64,000 nt of DNA from JAFDZV01 sp035549015 (lineage in GTDB: Bacteria > Bacteroidota > Ignavibacteria > OLB7). Below the pieces are notes generated by a model. The model worked only from the letters and a program-made list of their open reading frames with translations. It was not told where the DNA came from and made no database searches. The stretch covers positions 94,220 to 158,219 of the forward strand of contig DASZRW010000091.1 of assembly GCA_035549015.1 (NCBI GenBank), read 5' to 3'. Both the position numbers and the translations under genes were made by a program. Below are positions 1 through 7,544 of the stretch, one piece after another; positions within the stretch are counted from its first letter, which is position 1; each line of letters starts with the position of its first letter.

Positions 1-342
1 AACACAGAAGACATCCTGGGAGATCGTCAGCAGCGAGTACACCGGGCCCAGCCAGTTGAGGTTGGCGCCGGGGAACAATCCCTCCAGCAATGCCTCCACC
101 ACCGCGGCGAGGAGAACCAGAAACCCCCAGAAGATGGCTGCATGGATGGCGCCCGCCAACGGTTCACGCATGAGCTTCGACTGCCCGATGGCAACCACGA
201 GCACATTGCGTATGCGTTCGCCCACATTGCCGAATCGGTTCTCGGGCTTCCCGACAGTGAGATAGGAGATCAGCCGCTTGACATTCCAGGCAATGCCTCC
301 CATTGCTGCAATGAAGAGGACCCAGAAAAGGATGTGCTTCAT
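1..342 (-). CDS. Membrane (Fe-S)-binding oxidoreductase, heterodisulfide-reductase type, N-terminal part
   Basis: The reading frame starts at an ATG at 342 and runs off the left edge of the window, so only 114 codons are visible. The product begins with a hydrophobic segment (FWVLFIAAMGGIAW), a conserved-looking loop (RFGNVGERIRNVLVVAIGQ) and a second membrane segment (AAIFWGFLVLLAAVVEAL). This matches the nitrate-reductase-gamma-like membrane domain that opens large HdrD/GlpC-type iron-sulfur oxidoreductases, which pass electrons between a quinone pool and soluble carriers. The Fe-S and CCG domains would lie outside the window, so the specific substrate cannot be told. Confidence 0.7.
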   Translation of the reverse strand, partial: MKHILFWVLFIAAMGGIAWNVKRLISYLTVGKPENRFGNVGERIRNVLVVAIGQSKLMREPLAGAIHAAIFWGFLVLLAAVVEALLEGLFPGANLNWLGPVYSLLTISQDVFCV

Positions 343-457
343 GAGTAGGTAATCTGAGATCGGATACGGTTGGAGCGTTGCGAGGCACGCCAAGTGCAAC
401 GCACAGAAATTACTGCTTCGGAGGTAACAGGGAAATATGGGTAGTGTCTCAGTTTGA

Positions 458-712
458 ATTCGCCCCACGCAACAGGACTATGCCGTACTCCTCCATCAGA
501 CCTGGAACGGCGAACGGGTCATCCTTGCTCACTTCGGTGGGGCGATCGCCATTGCCGGTGACGCACGGTGCGCGACGTGATGACGGCCATACCGTACCCC
601 CTTCCAGATCACGAGCGACGGCCCATACGTCATCATGAAACGTCTCGCACACGAAGGGATGCTCATCGATGTGGATGGGGTATTCCGCATCACTCCGGAA
701 GGCATCCGTTAG
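458..712 (+). pseudogene. Possible gene remnant interrupted by two adjacent stops
   Basis: One plus-strand frame reads like protein on both sides of a TGA-TGA pair near 568-573. Before it comes DYAVLLHQTWNGERVILAHF, and after it MKRLAHEGMLIDVDGVFRI, which resembles the end of a winged-helix domain. There is no start codon upstream. The opposite strand holds an open 91-codon frame (449-724) that could be an alternative small gene, but it has no ribosome binding site I trust. I do not recognise either product. The rest of 343-981 shows no convincing gene. Confidence 0.2.
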
Positions 713-981
713 CGCATCGAGCATTGCGGCCCCACGGCGTAACCGTTCCTCATGGGGAGCAGCAACGGCGCGACGTCCGGGGGCTCCGCTGGAGGTCTGT
801 GCTGGTTGGTACGCTCGTGGCGGGTGTTTCGTCGATGGTACTCACAGCAGTTCGGACAGGTGATCCAGCCGTTGTCCACGTCTGCTGGGACGTTCCGGAC
901 CTCACGGTTACCCGGCACTATTGCAATGGCTGCGAGGGAGCGATCCCCGGAAAATCAAACCGAGACACTCCCCTCCCGAAC

Positions 982-1425
982 TCACGGTATGACGCACCCC
1001 AGGCCGAACTCGTTCTTGCAATCACTGGAGGCACCGAAAAAAGGATCGGAGACTTTGATGCATTCCGTCACGCCGATCTGTTGGTCACTGGTATAGCAAT
1101 CACACATGGGAGTGCACGGACCGACCGGGACGGGCTTCCAGCAATCTCCGGGACACGGATAGCCGTTGCCCGTACCACCGCTGCCATTACCGCCTATCGG
1201 ATCCCATGATGATCCGATAGCACCACCGCCTGAGCCACCCCAACCGCCACCGAAGTCGTTTCCGAGCGGCGTATCGAATCCGAACAGAGGTCCGCTACCC
1301 AGCCACGCACCGGCATTGCCACTCTGAAACGTTGGTGGCAGGGGAATTTTCTCTCCGCGCGCGCATACACACTTGGGTGCGATGAGCAGGCCGGCCAGAA
1401 GCAGGATCGAGGTCGTGAACTTCAT
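982..1425 (-). CDS. Small secreted Gly/Cys-rich protein
   Basis: This 147-aa product has a clear signal peptide (KFTTSILLLAGLLIAP) and then a low-complexity Gly/Ser-rich middle (residues ~55-90). The C-terminal part holds repeated Cys residues (CPGDCW, CTPMCDCY and later Cys), which probably form disulfides after export. I recognise no family. It starts four bases after the stop of the gene at 1430-2503, so the two are almost certainly cotranscribed and both products are exported. Its Gly/Cys-rich build resembles the secreted proteins at 15775-16630 and 57897, but no clear sequence match was seen. Confidence 0.7.
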   Translation of the reverse strand: MKFTTSILLLAGLLIAPKCVCARGEKIPLPPTFQSGNAGAWLGSGPLFGFDTPLGNDFGGGWGGSGGGAIGSSWDPIGGNGSGGTGNGYPCPGDCWKPVPVGPCTPMCDCYTSDQQIGVTECIKVSDPFFGASSDCKNEFGLGCVIP

Positions 1426-1429
1426 GTGT

Positions 1430-2503
1430 CTACTTTGCTATGGTGATAGGTATTGTGGCAACAATTCGATTGTCATACAGCAGGGCAATGAGATACACGC
1501 CGCTCACGTCGAACCGATATCCAACCTCTCTACGATCGCCGGTGGATGATGGCGAACTGTACGGATAGAAGAGCAGTTGACCGTCGCCATCGTAGATCGC
1601 AACGGACGTCGCTCCGCTGCCTGGTGCCGTGGCAAAGTCAATCATCACCTGGTCAGGAGCGCCCGCCGCACGTGCGGTCAGCACGGTCGATTGTTTGGAC
1701 GCCGTAACCGGAAGGACTGGCTTTGCAGCATAGTAGTCCTGGCCGAGATATTTCAGGTAGGTGAGGAATAACGCATCCGGTGGTTGGCGCCATTTCGTGA
1801 CGCGCAGGTCGTCCGTTCGGGTGAAGTAATAGTCACCCGAGCCGTGTGAACGCACGCGTACCCGGATGAAGGCCTGCACACCATCGAGTGCGGGGGGAAC
1901 TGTCCAGTCCACGAGTGCGACGATCGGGCGCATCCCGAAGATTACTGGAGCACCGGTGGTGACGCGTGGCATCATGCCGATGCTGTCGATCAACGCGAGG
2001 CGCACACTGTCGCGCGTGCCGACGAGCTCGACCGAGTAGGTGAGGGTGTCGAACGAGCGGTAGTTGTTGGTGTCGGTGAGACCGGATCGCGGATCGCGCC
2101 AGTCAAGACTGCGAGTAAACGACAACACATCGCCGGCGTGCAGCACGGTATCGACGGTTCGACTATTGAAGCTCAGGATGTCCGCATCGGCATTGACCGT
2201 ACGCCGCTTCTTCCAGTTGCGCAGGCGCCATCGGTGGTCGTTGATCTTGAATGCGCAGATGTGGTAGTCGGTCTCGCACGTAGAATCGGCGTACATCTGA
2301 AAACCGTAGCCGGCCACAAACCATTCTGCCGGCTCAATCTGTCCGCGACTGTTGACGCGAGCGATCGTGGTGCTGTCGTCATCAAGCCGTACCCACAAAC
2401 TGTCCGGATATTTCTGCTGCGCGGCTGCCGATCCTACGGACAAGACAGTCGCAGAGACGGACCAGAGTAGAATTCTCAACCACGTCCTTGAAGGTTCCAC
2501 CAT
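1430..2503 (-). CDS. Secreted protein of unknown function
   Basis: A 357-aa product with a signal peptide (LRILLWSVSATVLSVGSAAA followed by QQ). The start at 2503 is preferred over an in-frame ATG 54 bases upstream because GGGAG sits six bases before it and the signal peptide follows directly. The mature part is beta-rich, with alternating hydrophobic positions and Asp/Thr-rich turns (for example RLDDDSTTIARVNSRGQIE). Its end (VGYRFDVSGVYLIALLYDN) resembles a beta-sandwich such as a T9SS sorting domain, but I cannot confirm this. No catalytic motif is visible. It is first in a two-gene operon with the Cys-rich protein at 982-1425. Confidence 0.7.
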   Translation of the reverse strand: MVEPSRTWLRILLWSVSATVLSVGSAAAQQKYPDSLWVRLDDDSTTIARVNSRGQIEPAEWFVAGYGFQMYADSTCETDYHICAFKINDHRWRLRNWKKRRTVNADADILSFNSRTVDTVLHAGDVLSFTRSLDWRDPRSGLTDTNNYRSFDTLTYSVELVGTRDSVRLALIDSIGMMPRVTTGAPVIFGMRPIVALVDWTVPPALDGVQAFIRVRVRSHGSGDYYFTRTDDLRVTKWRQPPDALFLTYLKYLGQDYYAAKPVLPVTASKQSTVLTARAAGAPDQVMIDFATAPGSGATSVAIYDGDGQLLFYPYSSPSSTGDRREVGYRFDVSGVYLIALLYDNRIVATIPITIAK

Positions 2504-2563
2504 GGCAGACTCCCGCTGGTGAACGAACATTGGAATGAAGGGCCGTGTGTAATCCAAGCGTAT

Positions 2564-2594
2564 TTAAGATAACGCGTCAGTGCCGTATTGTCAA
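2564..2594 (-). promoter_or_regulatory. Bacteroidota-type promoter for the 2503-982 operon
   Basis: On the minus strand TTG (2594-2592) is followed after exactly 20 bases by TATCTTAA (2571-2564), matching TAnnTTTG at six of eight positions. The transcript would start about 55 bases before the ATG at 2503. Confidence 0.4.
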
Positions 2595-2756
2595 TCGGTG
2601 CCGAAATATGAGCCGGTTGAACGAGCCGGATAGAAGATGTTACATCGGAGAGTGCATCCTGGCCCGTGTGATCCGTACATCCACCCAGCCTCGATTGAGC
2701 GGCCAGCATCGATAACAAACATCCCCTGTTCCACGTTGACACCCGTGGAGGCACCT

Positions 2757-4001
2757 ATGGGCACCGACGCACGCAAACGTCTGGTCATACTCGGCTCCGG
2801 CTTCGCGGCGATCTCTCTGCTGAAGCGGATCAACCTGAAGGAGTATGATGTCACGGTGGTGAGCCCGAGGAATCATTTCCTCTTCACCCCTCTGCTTCCG
2901 AGCACGACGATCGGAACGATCGAGTTCCGGAGCATCGTTGAACCGATTCGCAAGGTACGCGACGGCGACAGGTTCGTGCAGGCATCCTGCACGGCCATCG
3001 ATCCGGACGGACGTACGGTCACATGCCGGGCAACGGAGAAGGACTCCGTGTTCACGCTTCCCTATGATATGCTTCTCATCTCCGTGGGGGCATGGAACAA
3101 TACGTTCGGCGTGCCGGGGGTGAGGGAGCATGCATTCTTTCTCAAGGAACTGAGCGACGCCCGTTCGATTCGCGAGCGTTTGATCTCCTGCCTGGAGGCT
3201 GCCGATGTTCCCGGAACTTCACCGGAGGAGCGCGCGCGGCTCCTGCACTTTGCGGTGGTGGGAGGCGGGCCGACGGGAGTGGAGTTTGCCGCAGAGCTGC
3301 ACGACCTGATCGTGGAGGACCTGGAGAATCATTACGAGGGGCTCGAGGGGGAGGTGCGCGTGACGCTCTTCGAGGCCGGCCCCAGCATCCTCAATGCGTT
3401 CGACGAGAACCTGCGTGAATATACGGTGGAGCACTTCGGGCGGAACGATATCGAGGTTCGTCTGGAGACTCAGGTGTCCGCGGTGCGCCCCGATGGGCTG
3501 CAGCTTCGGAACGGCGAGTTCGTTCCCGCCGGCGTGATCGTCTGGTCCACCGGCAACGGCCCAACCGGCCTGATCGGGTCGCTCCCGTTCAGCAAGGACA
3601 GAAGCGGACGCATTCTGACAAACGAATATCTCCAGATCCCTGCTCATCCGGAGATCTACGCTGCCGGCGACTGCGCAACCCCGGCCGGTGCAGGCCTGCC
3701 GCAGACGGCGCAGGTGGCGATGCAACAGGGCAAGTATCTGGCCAGGGAATTGAATCGCATGGCGCGCGGGCGGGCGGTGAAGCCGTTTCATTTCAACAAT
3801 CTGGGAATGCTTGCGTACGTCGGGGAGCATCGTGCTCTGGCCGATATCCCCAGGGCCAACGTTCACGGCCATGGGCTCTTCACATACTTCTTCTGGCGCT
3901 CGGCCTATCTGACACGTCTTGTGAGCCTGAAGAACAAGGCGCTCGTCCTCTCCAACTGGATCATTACGGCACTCTTCGGGCGGGATCTCAGCAAGTTCTG
4001 A
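2757..4001 (+). CDS. ndh: Type II NADH:quinone oxidoreductase (NDH-2)
   Basis: This 414-aa flavoprotein passes electrons from NADH to membrane quinone without pumping protons. Two Rossmann folds are visible: the FAD site near the N-terminus (VILGSGFAAISLLKRI) and the NADH site near residue 165 (VVGGGPTGVEFAAEL). The C-terminal FAD motif AAGDCA follows. The end (LTRLVSLKNKALVLSNWII) is the amphipathic and hydrophobic anchor typical of the eukaryote-like NDH-2 group. The start is set by GGAGG seven bases upstream; a longer frame begins at 2637 without a site. A partial complex I operon lies at 58.5-60.9 kb, so the cell probably has both NADH routes. Confidence 0.93.
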   Translation: MGTDARKRLVILGSGFAAISLLKRINLKEYDVTVVSPRNHFLFTPLLPSTTIGTIEFRSIVEPIRKVRDGDRFVQASCTAIDPDGRTVTCRATEKDSVFTLPYDMLLISVGAWNNTFGVPGVREHAFFLKELSDARSIRERLISCLEAADVPGTSPEERARLLHFAVVGGGPTGVEFAAELHDLIVEDLENHYEGLEGEVRVTLFEAGPSILNAFDENLREYTVEHFGRNDIEVRLETQVSAVRPDGLQLRNGEFVPAGVIVWSTGNGPTGLIGSLPFSKDRSGRILTNEYLQIPAHPEIYAAGDCATPAGAGLPQTAQVAMQQGKYLARELNRMARGRAVKPFHFNNLGMLAYVGEHRALADIPRANVHGHGLFTYFFWRSAYLTRLVSLKNKALVLSNWIITALFGRDLSKF

Positions 4002-4016
4002 CCGGCGCTTCGCCGG
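4002..4016 (+). terminator. Short GC hairpin after ndh
   Basis: CCGGCG-CTT-CGCCGG begins directly after the ndh stop codon. There is no T-run, so it may be a stabilising 3' hairpin rather than a strong terminator. Confidence 0.3.
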
Positions 4017-4517
4017 ATCCTCTCCGCCTGCTCACGAGACACCGCGGCCCGACGTCCGTGTTCTCGATTCCTGCGGAAGCAGGCCGCCTCCGCATCCGCC
4101 CATCGGCATCGAATCCATGGGCGGGATGCCGCCATCTCCATCCATGCCACCCTTCGTACTGCGAGGCCTGCCGGTCGCAGTGCGATATTCAACCGTCGCG
4201 ATGCGACATCCGGAGCCCACGAGTACGGGGCTTGCAGGCTGCCGGCACACATCGCGCAACACTTGGAAAAATCCACGCACCATCCGAAACATTTGCGGCG
4301 CTAACGCCATTCGCTCACCCACCGTTATATCTGCAAGTACGATGTGCGCCAGCACACTTCCAATAGCACCGCTGCGATGGAGTTGGTACGGACGCAGCGT
4401 ACGTTGAAAACCTATCCATTCAACCAAGGAGCTTTGGCGCTGATGATTACCTCATACTGTCATTCCTGACGTGAACATCACAGCACTCCCAATTAACGGG
4501 GGAGCGGGAGACATAGT
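4017..4517. other. Intergenic stretch, no gene seen
   Basis: About 500 bases between ndh and the transposase-like gene. The open frames overlap on both strands and read as low-complexity Arg/Pro-rich shadows. I see no repeat, RNA or clear insertion-sequence end here. Confidence 0.4.
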
Positions 4518-5288
4518 ATGCAGGCTCAATCAGAAAGTGGCGCGCCCACCCGGGACGCGAACACATTCGAACGCGCACTTCACCTGGCGATTCGGAACTA
4601 TGCCGAGCACCTCGTGCAAACGGCAATCGACATCGAAACAACCCAGTTCGTTGATACTCACTCGGCTCGCACCGGTCCCGAAGGACGCAGACACGTGGTG
4701 CGGAATGGATATATGCCGATCCGGGTTCTGCGAACGGGAATTGGCCCTTTGACAATCAAGCAGCCGCGCGTAAAGGACAGGAGCGACCAGGTAACATTTA
4801 CCAGTTCGCTGTTGCGCCGGTACGCACGAGCGATCGCATTCAACAACATCGAGTCGCTGCTCCCATATATCGGCGGAACCGGACGTCGCAACTTTACTGC
4901 GCTCCTCCGTTCGATATTCGGCAAGCACGTCGACGAGCTGCCGCGCAACCTGGCTCGGCGAATCGAGACCGGCTGGCGGCGGAGGCATCGTCACTGGGTT
5001 GAGCGCGATCTCTCCACCCGGAAATTCTCACGGCTCTGGGCCGGATCGGCAAACGTTGCCGGCGACTCCGGCGATAAACAGTCGCTGCTCCTGCTGATTG
5101 GGAAAGCGGAGAACGGAGCTCATGAGATAATCGCCATGGCCGAAGGCACCGACACAGGCAAGCGGGCATGGCTCAACCTGATCCGTCAGGTAAGCGATCG
5201 TGGCCTGGCAATCGACCCCGCCACGGTATCGGGTAATCCACGGTCGGGTGTCTGGGCGGCACTCGCCAGGCATTACCCTTCGAATTGA
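4518..5288 (+). pseudogene. IS256-family transposase relative, catalytically dead and truncated
   Basis: The 256-aa product has the IS256/Mutator layout: an N-terminal DNA-binding half (VRNGYMPIRVLRTGIGPLTI, then a segment running SLLRRYARAIAFNNIESLLP), then the start of the RNase-H-like core. In active members the first Asp lies in a WADG-type strand and the second in a GDGALGFW-type strand. Here these read WAGSANVAG and SGNPRSGVW, so both Asp residues are gone. The frame stops at HYPSN, before the region that carries the catalytic Glu (family length is about 400 aa). It may be a decayed insertion sequence or a domesticated DNA-binding protein; the long intact frame keeps the second option open. 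Confidence 0.75.
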
Positions 5289-5302
5289 TGAACAAATAAT
5301 CC

Positions 5303-5321
5303 GCCGGGGAAATTCCCCGGC
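5303..5321 (+). terminator. Palindromic hairpin after the transposase relative
   Basis: GCCGGGGAA-A-TTCCCCGGC is a perfect 9-bp stem 14 bases after the stop codon, followed by a C/T-rich tract rather than a pure T-run. Confidence 0.4.
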
Positions 5322-5503
5322 TCCCCCCTTCCCACTCCCCTCCCTGAAATCGTGCAAGCCGTATCGAGCTGCGCGCATCATTGTGTCGCGCACGGTTCCG
5401 CACGGACATCTGCACGCATCCGAGATCAATGCCGCAAGTATTGTTGCTTCAGGACGGCAACAATGTTGCGGCGCACATTCATAATCTCATTGAGGACACG
5501 ACT

Positions 5504-6826
5504 ATGAGAAACATGACGGTACTCACAGGCATGCTACTCCTTGGAGTTTGCGGTTCCGTTTCATTTGCCCAGACTTCGGCTGATGCGAGCGGCGAGTTCT
5601 CACTTCAGGGCAGGCTTACAACTACATCGGGTGCACCGGTGGCAGACACCCGCCACATGCTTACGCTGACCGTGTACGCCAAGGGGACGGCAAACGCGAT
5701 CTACTCCGAGGTGGACAGCGTCACGACGACCAATGGAATATTCTCGACCGTTGTTGGCGACAATGGCACGGGGGGCGCCATGCTGAACATAAATTCATCG
5801 GCCGATTACGAGCTCGGCATCCGCATGGACAACGAAAATGAAATGACCCCGCACATCCGCATCGGCCGTGCACTTCGGGCTGCCGTGGCGGACGTTGCCG
5901 CGGACGCACGCTCCATCGCCGGATTTACGGTGGACTCGCTCGGCACAAAGGCACATGCAATCGTCACAACCGATGCATCGGGCCATCTGAATGCGGCGCT
6001 TCTCGGCGGGAGCACGGTGACGTCCGTGAACGGACTGCACGGCAACGTCAACATTCAACTCACCGGAAGCGGCGTCACGTCGGATACCACCGGGGGAATC
6101 CTGCATCTGAATATCGGTGGCGGCGGGGGCGGCAACTTCTCACTGCCGTTCGTATCGAACTCGCTGGCCGTTGCCACGGGTGACGTGTTCTCGATCACCA
6201 ACACGCTCGGCGGCACCGGCGGCGCCTTCGTGAACCTCGGCACCGGCCTCGCACTTCGCGCACAGGCTGCCACCGGCTCGGCAATCCAGGCCTCATCCAA
6301 CGGCGCGCTTACCGGTTCGGCGACGATCCGCGCCGAGAACACGGCCGGCGCAGCCATCGATGCCGTGGGGAGCACCACGACGGACGCCGTGCTCCGCGTG
6401 CGGAACAACGCGGCGAGCGGCGGCGGACGCCTGATCAGCGCTCTCAACGCAAGCGGTAATGCGGCGTTCGAGGTGGCCGCATCCGGCCGCACAACCATCA
6501 CCTCCGCCGTGGACAACGCGCTCGAGGTAACGGCCTCCACGGCAGGCGACAACGCGATGAAGCTGAACGGCGGCCTCTCGCTCAACGGCCCCACCGGCTC
6601 CGGAACGATCGATCTCACCACCGGCTCGGTGGTGATCACCAACGCCTTCGCACGTGCCAACTCGATCATCATGGTGACCATTACATCGGCAACCGGAATT
6701 TCCACGGCGGTGCCGCTCCGCATTTCATCGCAGGGAAATGGAACCTTCACGGTGGCGGCAATTACAAGCGGCCTGGGCTCGCTTACGGGCAACTACTCCT
6801 TCAACTATCTGATCATCAACCAGTAG
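5504..6826 (+). CDS. Secreted fibre-like repetitive beta protein
   Basis: The 440-aa product starts after a GAGGA site and has a signal peptide (MTVLTGMLLLGVCGSVSFA). Residues ~25-120 form a beta domain (FSLQGRLTTTSGAPVADTR). The middle, from ~150, is Gly/Ala/Thr/Asn-rich and made of short repeated beta segments (AAIDAVGSTTTDAVLRVRN), like the shafts of trimeric fibres or phage tail spikes. It ends in a compact NYLIINQ tail. No enzyme motif is seen. The gene is followed 55 bases later by a T9SS-sorted protein with its own strong ribosome site, so the two are probably cotranscribed. A surface fibre or adhesin is the best inference. Confidence 0.7.
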   Translation: MRNMTVLTGMLLLGVCGSVSFAQTSADASGEFSLQGRLTTTSGAPVADTRHMLTLTVYAKGTANAIYSEVDSVTTTNGIFSTVVGDNGTGGAMLNINSSADYELGIRMDNENEMTPHIRIGRALRAAVADVAADARSIAGFTVDSLGTKAHAIVTTDASGHLNAALLGGSTVTSVNGLHGNVNIQLTGSGVTSDTTGGILHLNIGGGGGGNFSLPFVSNSLAVATGDVFSITNTLGGTGGAFVNLGTGLALRAQAATGSAIQASSNGALTGSATIRAENTAGAAIDAVGSTTTDAVLRVRNNAASGGGRLISALNASGNAAFEVAASGRTTITSAVDNALEVTASTAGDNAMKLNGGLSLNGPTGSGTIDLTTGSVVITNAFARANSIIMVTITSATGISTAVPLRISSQGNGTFTVAAITSGLGSLTGNYSFNYLIINQ

Positions 6827-6881
6827 CACCCCGATGCGCAGGTTGAACGATCACGATCAATTCCATTCGAAGGAGGCAACG

Positions 6882-7400
6882 ATGACCATTCGCAAGCTAT
6901 TCGCGAGCGCCGCGGCGCTCGCACTGATGCCGCTCTCGCTGCTGACGGCGCAGACGCGCATGGAGAAGGTGGTGGTAGCGGAAGGAGGCGGCCGGGCCAG
7001 CAGTGCCACGACGGCGTTCGATGGCACGATCGGTCAGGAGGCAACGGACCGGGCCTCGAGCGGTTCCACTGTTGGGCAGTTCGGTTTCTGGAATGTGGCG
7101 GTGGCTCCCGCATCGGCGCCGCTCGTGGCCGGTCTCGACGCCACAGGCACGATGGCCGTGGCGCCGAACCCGCTGATGGAGCGGGCGGCGATCTCGATCG
7201 CCGTAACGGCATCATCCGATATGGAGGTGACGCTTTACGACCTCACCGGCAGACGCGTCGCAACGCTCTTCGCCGGCACCGTGCACCCGGGGACGCTGGT
7301 TGTTCCGGTTGACGGACGCAGCTTCGCAGCAGGACGCTACTACGTTGCGGCAAGCGCCAACGGCCTGTTGATGGAGCAGCCGGTAACGATCATTCACTGA
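6882..7400 (+). CDS. Small secreted protein with C-terminal T9SS sorting domain
   Basis: The start is fixed by AAGGAGG seven bases upstream. The 172-aa product has a signal peptide (ASAAALALMPLSLLTA), a short Gly/Ala/Ser-rich passenger (residues ~25-75), and a complete sorting domain from about residue 85. The domain holds APNPLMERAAISI, then VTLYDLTGRRVATLF and YYVAASANGLLMEQPVTI. Such domains route proteins through the type IX system and are then cleaved or anchored. The passenger is too short to be an enzyme. It lies downstream of the fibre-like gene in the same direction. Confidence 0.8.
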   Translation: MTIRKLFASAAALALMPLSLLTAQTRMEKVVVAEGGGRASSATTAFDGTIGQEATDRASSGSTVGQFGFWNVAVAPASAPLVAGLDATGTMAVAPNPLMERAAISIAVTASSDMEVTLYDLTGRRVATLFAGTVHPGTLVVPVDGRSFAAGRYYVAASANGLLMEQPVTIIH

Positions 7401-7490
7401 CAACCGTGCTACAGGTTCTCGCAACTGGCAACCGTGCTACAACAGGTTCTCTCAACTGACAACCGTGCTACAACGGATTCTCTCAGCTGG
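7401..7490 (+). repeat. Three tandem ~30-bp repeats
   Basis: Units begin at 7401, 7429 and 7460, each opening with CAACCGTGCTAC and containing GGTTCTC or GATTCTC and AACTG or GCTG. The first unit is three bases shorter. They fill the gap between the stop codon at 7400 and the shared terminator. Confidence 0.8.
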
Positions 7491-7522
7491 AAGGGTTCGC
7501 ACTCACAGGAGTGCGAACCCTT
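7491..7522. terminator. Bidirectional terminator between convergent genes
   Basis: AAGGGTTCGCACTC and its exact complement flank a four-base loop (ACAG), a perfect 14-bp stem with A/T-rich edges. It serves the plus-strand gene ending at 7400 and the minus-strand GH44 gene ending at 7545. Confidence 0.8.
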
Positions 7523-7544
7523 TCTCTACAGGCAGCCGCAGCGG

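Noticed and set aside
568..1209. A 213-codon plus-strand frame at the left end
   Set aside because: It overlaps the signal-peptide-bearing gene at 982-1425 on the other strand and reads as His/Arg-rich shadow.
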